Shown in pieces: positions 62,901-64,000 of a stretch of 64,000 nt of DNA (the first letter of the stretch is position 1; the number at the start of each line of letters is the position of its first letter). The notes beneath the pieces were generated by a model. That model saw only the letters and a list, made by a program, of their open reading frames with translations. It did no database searches and was not told the DNA's origin. Source of the DNA: an uncultured Christensenella sp. (GTDB lineage Bacteria > Bacillota_A > Clostridia > Christensenellales > Borkfalkiaceae); contig CAJTTC010000006.1 of the NCBI GenBank assembly GCA_910579295.1, positions 1 through 64,000 of the forward strand. Reading direction: 5' to 3'. The translations under genes and the position numbers were made by a program.

Positions 62901-64000
62901 CAATCCGACGTAAGGGCGGACGACATAGTAAGGTACGAAATTACCGACTATAACGGCAACGTAATCTCCGCAGACGAGCAGGTGGCGGGCGTAAATTACT
63001 ACATTACGGCAGTAATCACCGACCCCAATTATTCGTTTGAAGAAGGCTTTGAAACGCGCTTTGTTTACAGAATTACAGCCGACGGCGAAATAGTACCCGT
63101 AGTCAAGACGACGCTCGGGGAAGTTAAGTTTGTCATCGACGCTATCAAGTACGACGGCGACGCGCACACGTTTGAAATAGCCGATTGGGACAAGTTAGAG
63201 CCGTATATGCAGGTCGTGGGCACGCTTACGAGAACGGAGATCGGTGAATACAGAGTAACGCTCCATATCATCGATAAGACGCTCGCAACGTGGGAAAACG
63301 GTACGGCGCTCGACAGAACACTCATATTCCGCATTACCGAAGACGAGTTTTACGTATCGTTCGACCGTCCCGTAATCGAGATAGACAGCAAGGAATACAG
63401 CGGTGCGGCTCAAACCTTCCAAATCAGCAATTGGAACGAGCTTAAAAAGTACGTGCAGATTGTTGAAGGACTTGACGCTTTGACTCAGACAGAAGTTGGT
63501 ACTTACACGGTAACGCTGCACATTTACGGTGAAGGCTTCACGTGGAAGAACGACGGCGAGGAAGGTAGTACCGAGGACATTACTCTCACATTCAGAATAA
63601 GCAAGCTCACGCTTGACGGCGCTTGGAACAGGTTCAACAAAGTTCCCGTGCTTGCGTTCAACAGAGATGAGTTGCCCGAGGATATGCTTGTAAGCGTAAT
63701 CACCGACAGAAACGGCGAACAGGTGGCGGTTGACGGGCTCAATGTGGGTGAAACATACCTTGTAACCTACGCGGTTAACGAAAAGTATGAGAATACGTAT
63801 TCGCTTCCTCTGGCTCTTCACGCACAGCACTTCAAGGTGTGCGCAGACGGCAATACCGAGCTTGTAGACGGATTCCCCGCAATTGCCGAGAAAGAGGACG
63901 CGGGCATACTCACATGGCTTGCGCTTGCAGTTTCTATCATTCTCGCAGGCTTCTTAATCGCACTTATCGGCTTTATGATTTACTTGGTGGTAACGAGAAA
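41973..64000 (+). CDS. Giant repeat-built, membrane-anchored surface protein (3' end beyond window)
   Basis: At least 7,342 codons in one unbroken frame (about 800 kDa). AAGGA lies seven bases before the ATG. A signal peptide (about 1-37, 'LLAVVFTALFAIALAISGTA', cleavage near A-E-A) leads into repeats. Region A (to about residue 4,390) has some 37 units of 90-140 residues, each with Y-x-G-x-x-Q or similar, T-x-A-G-x-Y-T, a closing N-Y-x-W-x-D-G, and a linker I-x-K/R-x-x-I-x-x-P. A mixed region (4,390-5,120) has MBG/YDG-like modules. Region B (5,120-7,270) has about 16 units with Y-D-G-x-x-H-T-F-x-I-x-x-W, S-L-T-Q-T-x-x-G-x-Y and A-T-W-x-D-G. A membrane helix at about 7,312-7,340 follows, with R-K at the window edge; no LPxTG motif. 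Probably an adhesin or surface fibre; the Ig-like/MBG assignment rests on motif resemblance. Confidence 0.9.
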   Translation, partial: MKTIKSKLLAVVFTALFAIALAISGTAFIGRGGVAEAESDVVAAYADEGDGIAPLAATALKRPVFYTESGTNDDGTPKFTPVAGGAYATSFTYSTTQSHFVQLQGYDPATMTFALSNTTYMAAVEDATAKTLTVTFKEKTPATLAASTYKITVKLKPDEESGKVENTWDNLFATDQIYEVAFNKLSVTNPVFYKVEKQTADDGTTTTKDVAVGSEFMSVPYNYNDAYSFKIKGFNADLFTLGVSKSDVTYALSEDGTEVNITYPRRVAVNDTRYLRVTLKDAASMEWSDATAVTYKDYTIQIEKAVVKAPEIIGHDSGATNVKTITYTGAAQTVVFSPAISNELKFTIVANVSGVTASGSFDAAAGTYKGLFTRAAIYTVTAALSDAANYMWEDNATPNTTYTVIVNRAVIQDGAITLNYYEHDNARTTPKRVITEVTGGGSEFSDTIEYDTNDFYYSLIGVNSSMITAGSYSTKYYLRENGWDAANNRYNFYVDYSYNSSYHDPIGTHFFLITPTTDYMWENGTSGTKTVSITVNKRSIAVPKIVSGDISTDESITATTTGIRSNNDTEITYLYDGTQKKVYLNNYVGTTIQHNSSSPNSNRLGNEVYLGETHYTIWSTDVGTYQIWLKLSSTSYYQWEDAATNSSATRAYVVRIVTRAMDKLEDYKLVTFGKDNGYADANKQEVSLIQDGLNYRYVMEYPLVNQYFAITSFQGNYIDYVPNNTSILGSGTLADSNSALRFYVTTAATVTTYNIALTPKTGYGWSDGTNGTRYLYIQVTKHNVEIPDICNGVWFDASANDGKGVYRDQDNNIVTDVTRKGVISKYGDVDYYNMITYEYTGGNVFLHLPWTVEDGVPLFRFNDAFYNNSTSYGLSSYDENSSGNGVIRLWQSAVRTGDNSASIRIKLPDVNRYQWVGGSTGVIRYYLEITRRQITGDHELLYFGSDSTRADGNKQVVIDKSQATSTLNYIYHIPFSTTAQYFAVTDIENANYVTLSVNNATYIQNQGVDGTRHYAMFYIVGNVNPFTCVYTLTPKSNYCWEDGSTSARTVTIVVDKVKVEVPKIANTDEPEYKLATIDSTTTANTTVVSYTYDGANHPIWVSGYQTTAIITATFAYGAAEGTTGTGMSSAHNAGAAVGMYYWYAKNAGTYTYTFTLANTSRYEWEDAAEGGAAARVFTLKINRKRINAVDHNLNYYGSDTTYNVNNKQTVVASQLTSTVAYATSYMGYGYYNFSIDGLYDTTLAEAQVSVNIPANSPQNYNSSFMQNVGANGTTGEWRFRIYQYSDTGYGSIIRTCYIYFTPTANYVWDDSATFEARTISIQITKRVIDVPTMFALDGDETDDDGNVTNGYGATYDETTRTATFTYQEGAPVGMTIKANKDHFSYISRTVTNNPTIVADATSGTYTFRAAATNTYTLSFSVSNGTFYEWNDATKTGTRVFSLVITRAKATIPTLIYTDTGYASAPVETGVTFNEAKTEATVEYRVSPAHYFNILGFEPTQMTISASVGNMSVPHSYQSGYAGYTFYINQGGGNYRTGTITFTVSPDANHEWNVDDGGELTAIQFIVKVIPTKIALPEFDGADAGSSGTIKTFTYNGSQQIATLNGAKSSWFTIAVTGTTGGTYEWQDASNRYLFKATNAGNYTLTLTLAGNAQWDDTNATGTRSYSVVINRMQIEAPKIAYYGEDSTYLASNRVNDSDTGEIHITTLGNNTRYHYLTFEGYTHVTSTYFTLAQAESGDWQNVTWDNANQRAKLWLRQYSAAITRDAGWVFYLTPTANYCWKSDSSTTDFARKSYTVYVDKLEIEIPTVLIEEGDDFKNGYKTVVYNGTNQRISFLNFATEGISVSTTAGMTNSTTTETIGGAGEKVTLRNFFAINAGDYTITLSVTNGNYYRWKNNASNPVYHLVIQRAPVEAPKIYRVIDGNPVTDETSPDYVNQDTRIANVSYSTTSAYQFVLENYLGSTYYSATASANLKTALTGTDYFLNLAAGVTRGDYTLTLTLNANYQWKGEGTDAKVYTITIDRIVVSRLGVYNATTGEIIASSSGITYSSPYTGASQNIVFVPTVSTENEYYKNFSPDVLRVYNTYYNNSSYILSVNAGSNITLKLSDDSSVAVKSAYMSATTVGTYDYRVGLLNDNYIWDDGSNYTTSRQFLFIITPKEIPRLEYWYDGEYKSDNTVIEEYSNTTRSVYVVAPKGSTARLDEYTVGINTSYFASYMQTTLDCSEAQDGSDVRPAYVVTVQAFAPALRTFTVALRDATNYRWTGESVTTVSTYTFTVNKKIIAEPTFHFVENAATEEDPTATKDTPISSGYAVEYSGNYYSIKFKGADSLQVNIGSINGLTPFSTNASTGASWNNSTLECIRTARDAGTYGVRVSIKYPDYYTWPSGETFRDYTFTINRKQIAAPVYTFTGAAYNSSDFEVVDGDTFSTIYTGANQFFKLAVDDTASVTFVTGTSNKSYVLNANSSQWAAYKYYYFYQTNVANYTVNVNLTDNYCWIGGSTDPLVYYFSITRKEVAAPEFDEQWLSDNGFVYTLNGDTLSVVYCNKGVTAHIKGYDTALMKNDYWWHPNNNQNNSSYRPTTNETDKWIAFNSNCIGVNNASYPYKIQIDLKDTNNYQWSGGGTTALVYNLHITKQDVVAPNMYQITVQNGDDGDYEVENLISSNQLDVTYSPDGYDIRIKNVDKNQVTFALGAINWNNGSISGVNLEWADGSTEANYHLVTAGTYTIYVRLKNPSYFQWYGSTNTDQRIYTVVINREELALPTIEGETTFTKTVVYDGTPQTLKILNAREGVVTRTAGENHTAFTATWADGNVTYTGAIDVNTYSVTLGLAATNNVNLNYIFTNGSQTQKYTLVITPKPINVPYIINGDGLNDNGTVDGTRKTVVYTADTAGRSMLVRGYNPTEMTYTWNGTGADTYTDEALSELILKATAQNATSYSLTFTVTNNFIWNTTGGTDRAAKTLTLQITQKLVSVPIPTVTDNADYVSTVESNATSKVINLTFNGEQQGFNVTFAENVELATYISGTVTHTVVDEASNLHSYTAVNAATYYVRFQIYNTTNYKWADGQSDPHRFIYITIAPKTVSVPTVVANDEYEDSTSRWTGAYKYVDYNTGFRYLVIDGYDSNLINYSKTSSLNLLAAPSAPAEGEETDTPKKNYLTFYATAANTYTVTFTLAHSTNYIWETGNRDGQSVYLVINKKPVAVPNIEGVAGNTKSVVFNGENQSMTLSPWDANEVLMYSKTGSLSVSATNPNEFYAMNYLNNTGYEVRVRLTNYSNYRWADNGADDRYYYLRITPQAVDLPVIIEEDDKSTATYDHSKGIKTVTFNTYAQSIKVSIPYGKAKVLGYTGGMSLKDDSKWSTTNELEYQATDANTYTITFALESANYKWKDDVAYNNTKTLQLKINKIRVTRPTIVYEDLGDNGTIVGNTKTVEYNAQAQYMNINAPFDFVTLTTYNTPGKATDDEWKKNDVLNVWATDVNTYTFRFNLKNTNNMEWDNQTNSYVDIILRVDIKRMAIPAIEGYGSNMTQTVSYETDANGNAVTQYMYLTNIVDENIIKVTGYTSYSNTTYGTYRLNYSYDQENQRYVCSATDVFYTTGINNYSITLGLVNSNYRWTDGTTTARTYNLRIERKAIDLPAFYEVSTEKDEDGKDTEVLSPINSGKAIFEYDGSKKNVRLVGVLNNIIRYSDNSVATSSNGNKNGDLLDSYDPKTDTLNYEASHVYLNYYSNTIDYTVTLTLTNTKNYVWNDGQSGTGAKYFYIRINRKQIALPRIEGNTGSNMYYLDVPFNNQPQSFTLTGVDQNWMTATSANPTLFPVEYKDGDILVGNAEKDVRDNYVTLALKDTLNTTWTSTSWDVGNKAYHLRVQTVKMVMPSVVGNNIQKYTSDKYTFQYRDVWGAEYMTYTLSDIKNMSAELDAENKILTVTVAANAPITSYYVTFILKNYTNMQWNTSNATSNKSVYIYLQKAQVAIPGIVDNGTSLKKTVTYNGKDQKIALDNYLRDMNDDGTAKWMTYTIRSTAKFNGNEGVWNATDGTMDFSAQNVGTYIVRVNTNSFCTFTDGSTYKDYTLEITKAIYDSPFFVDDGVGTTTAYIKTFTFNFDLQSAVMKNVINDVNVTDKIVWWRDITGYGSGTADDHRLKIEWDEESQSATISAQYVGTYYIRFQIADNAWANARWSTTTSNYIDYRIVVNRAMLTVPSVVRTGLATNESISGRYKYSTYGGNFITAQFKDIDDTYMTWEDLTNYAGKDDDHKAVFTYDKETKVLTLKAKYVATYTFRVRLKDFSNTYWSGYSAGYNYTFDCGLVINKFNHAYPTLVSGSSASVTYTGEDVEFRLQNVVQGTDKYVVTQGELKEVSWDQGFLTLSAKNVGTYTVVVSIIDTDNSSWTRYTSLTFNFYINRKALSAEVTFSSPVTEVNDAIRNGSTSWAAGVPVFVNAAITGLNQVEGETVGINAYWYNANNTSVTTTLTETGVRRYALPTTLTKGTYYVVIAHAAAADNYTLGTYRLKFVINSDPARFTENDLVWQYSAGGENKIAVAGSHNTAGTALDLDYMGAAYQFSITLSDAELQKLNVRLVSYEGSTTATNYSADAYRVSVTIAAYDSAYYFPKTTYNFYYRINKAKFNLSQVKWDYSEPFTYDETAKNVEIDGKTLPTGLTVAGYTGSRAMVDATEGMARGYTTGVTFTVANQNYIVPLQSDPSTYTGDFSWTCEWQINKAPIDVRWKPIVKVDDDNMIFNIPVLIDSGEKVTYSYEKFIADSSYDEGGYWKKVEKVTYSTEEVTYRVTPKLTDGSFNTVNYAANYKLVPSEDATVAHEFTVGGEQIPVMFKVLINGKTGTQFPYTGSAYTATVTVDQDDEGRISVVENSVQVTYTRLSDGTNLGSTAPVAVGRYKVTITLSYNIKSAGDSASINSKVEDEFEIVKGTIDTSMLVWKIDHTGGSGACTYDAAQGKWIDRYGAEVDDFVYDGNAYTLRLEGADKLYGLTLSAFTGLTATEAGDYQAKFVMTYDANSWEAPDFSNVLDWSIKIAEINLGTASWTYGDPFVYDLADGSAVAYTVELENLPKQLTDMLTAGTAKVIYTGNTGSAAGTYNAKVSITLTNPNYAIVYPETLKDTLTWVIEQRKLTIPEAGGKWTEFDGKVHDLLIEVCGADDDWADYYNVSLKYSTDGTTYLNYTGYGSVPTDAYNAYYYELTLTIKDTVNTKTATNAVWENESADRQVVRFSIDKLTVTVTGWNGNYENSTAITDYDSIVKPDMLGYTITDADGKEYTKEAAEQLGGGITLTVKPYVVSTFASNINLAYVDDNCKSYEYVTEYRGLEWLDYPELTSTTADYDGNEHTFVIDNWDYYSDYLEFTSVTVDGETVSSASLRQTKAGTYTVYLKIKDTANASWRTTDGSLDRSKVIELSFTINVKMVKLPTVSDYDFTGKTINLTDMLDSELLSFAELTGTVSAINAGKYELTLKFKDADSCVWNDGSSEEKTVTWNINQKILSTPDAGGWTVFDGDVHNLVKDCGYGDDWNDFFNVTVEYSVDGEEFETFEGYESGKNYTAYKSGVYRIVFAIKQALNSDKSNVVWSNYTTEDQTATVAVSNYGVTVTGWNANKEQSTVKLSDGTTASTKFFEYIIRNSDTQEIVTVDDVLTAGIGKGFTIELAVRSAYVDYVNIIYSNDSYRTLFFATEKLLIEKPVLRFNSYEFNASERTFEIVDWATKYAKYLEMNQPAEYLKQTVAGNYEITLSFKENSVAAWADGSTDAYTLKFSITEKEIVKPALSNVAYAGSEINILAQYIADNGTDYVEIKSGDKGTNAGSYTLVIGLKYPESTKWQGGDNSDLTLNWTITQTKLVAPTNGGKWTVFDAANHDLLELCGVQTDWTNYYTVKTEYSTDGVTYGAFDGNFGYNAGNYKLTFHIKDGLNPDDANNVVWARTENTDDIEVVITVAKLEVKVIGWNESANDSTVKLESGSLPASIVSYVFKDADGKQVDESDVLTAAKGVKFSKELVVSDSENVVVNYETAGLKRYYFVMSVHTMYVPQLSQSSIIYDGNSHTFIINDWDLYSPYVEIVTAESSSLTQQDSGKFTVKLHIKDTMISTWQDGSTDDVTLTFEITEITVDGRWDTKNLPNTFVVSGTYPADNNALVTVTYTDKDGRTADPDNLKEGETYTATVAIARSYAANYKLDENIELSVTFTMPINYEKLVLPTIKDASRPYNGKAQTFQIGYWATTYADYLDMDGSLTQTDVGKYEVRLSFKENAHATWMDGSTDEVTLRFEITGVTVNAEWDISGSAPVLDTSETEYAGDRLPDGLITYTFKDETGAVITVDELVADTTYYVTAAISADYRLNFTFASDVQKVYVFHISNGKIEPAELKKLSKPEIIESSKAYTGAELTFEIENWDVIYKQYLDIVAGSLKQTDADEYSVTLRFKDGVAAIWESGGMEDVVLKFSVTARVVGGEWIFEEDGIEKPYLKLTEEGFALPEDLLSYVIKDADGNVITAIKSNVTYYMTVSVTDGNYKLSDSVDSEKVFRLNTDNTLTEVTVKRMALPEFEQASFVYDGTAHEFKIVGFDEIADFLEVTGDKLTQTNVGKYKVTFHIKDSTVATWVGGTTGDYSLTFEVTARTTALPVDMPAMTDGKLVYTGSEITFEIDGWAEKYEDIIELSGDSLTQTLVGKYSVTLKIKDTSLFIWANGKLEDVTLTFEIVKAKVDGEWKLGDDVPYFAPDESVFGAYPEGMIEYTIADKDGNVLDYKDTQTCVTYYMTAKIVNDNFEFADGVETTFAFRYTEGNVLFAVVVERLAMPEFVESQIEFDGEAHTFVIKDWAHLSQYLEMSGANLTQTGVGEYRVTFAIIDTTLATWENGTTRTFSLTFAITERTSGTTRLEMPEMVVAECTYDGAAHTFEIDGWADLDGKVELSGDSLTQTKAGTYTVTLRIKNSVLYVWADGGETATVTFVVKTVSLKAEWVYSNTDVPYIEFKTVSRARGIAAQSDVRADDIVRYEITDYNGNVISADEQVAGVNYYITAVITDPNYSFEEGFETRFVYRITADGEIVPVVKTTLGEVKFVIDAIKYDGDAHTFEIADWDKLEPYMQVVGTLTRTEIGEYRVTLHIIDKTLATWENGTALDRTLIFRITEDEFYVSFDRPVIEIDSKEYSGAAQTFQISNWNELKKYVQIVEGLDALTQTEVGTYTVTLHIYGEGFTWKNDGEEGSTEDITLTFRISKLTLDGAWNRFNKVPVLAFNRDELPEDMLVSVITDRNGEQVAVDGLNVGETYLVTYAVNEKYENTYSLPLALHAQHFKVCADGNTELVDGFPAIAEKEDAGILTWLALAVSIILAGFLIALIGFMIYLVVTR

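Noticed and set aside
42000..63830. Many long minus-strand open frames opposite the giant gene (for example 45621-46661 and 55677-56774).
   Set aside because: They are exact antisense shadows of the repeat gene. Its codon bias leaves the opposite frame open, their products are Arg/Tyr/Val-rich without domains, and they have no ribosome sites.

Overview
The window looks like a chromosome segment of a spore-forming member of the Bacillota, class Clostridia, probably an uncultured gut lineage. The evidence is an intact spoIIAA-spoIIAB-sigF operon, the order ruvCAB-queA-tgt-yajC-(TIGR04086)-scfA-scfB-secDF-recJ-relA-hemZ that is usual in Clostridia, a SCIFF peptide with its radical SAM maturase, and holA directly after comEC. 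The exact family cannot be fixed from the sequence. The code is standard (TGA used as stop) and base composition is moderate.

Layout. 0-7.3 kb is an accessory region: a large serine recombinase whose 3' end runs antisense into a tRNA-Glu gene, a small Xre regulator, comF, a sugar acetyltransferase behind a promoter with a palindromic operator, a double-TIR protein with a zinc ribbon, and two genes (an orphan membrane protein and a GNAT/YoaP acetyltransferase) arranged like cassettes behind tRNA-Tyr. 7.2-7.8 kb is a five-tRNA operon on the minus strand (Met-Asp-Phe-Thr-Tyr). 8-38.7 kb is the core: sporulation sigma-F operon, an aminotransferase, argH, Holliday-junction resolution (ruvCAB), queuosine synthesis (queA, tgt), Sec export (yajC, secDF), SCIFF peptide maturation, DNA repair (recJ), the stringent response (relA), a hemZ-type radical SAM protein, competence-type DNA uptake (comEC), holA, c-di-AMP synthesis (cdaA with a stub cdaR), aspartokinase, and a GntR-controlled ABC exporter.

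38.7 kb to the end is a surface locus: a family 2 glycosyltransferase, a Thr-rich collagen-like protein, a membrane-anchored protein with a Pro/Gln/Tyr linker, and one open frame of at least 7,342 codons (22 kb, a third of the window). It encodes a secreted, membrane-anchored protein built almost wholly from tens of diverged Ig-like/MBG-type repeats. Its C-terminal membrane segment lies against the window edge, so the gene is nearly complete.

Most notable: the giant surface protein; the tRNA-Tyr-linked cassette-like units, each with a tRNA-3'-end-like tail, a terminator and a promoter, repeated at about 85 percent identity; a cdaR reduced to its membrane helix; a SecDF pair lacking the membrane aspartates expected for proton coupling; and several genes whose consensus promoters sit so close to ATG that the mRNAs should be leaderless.
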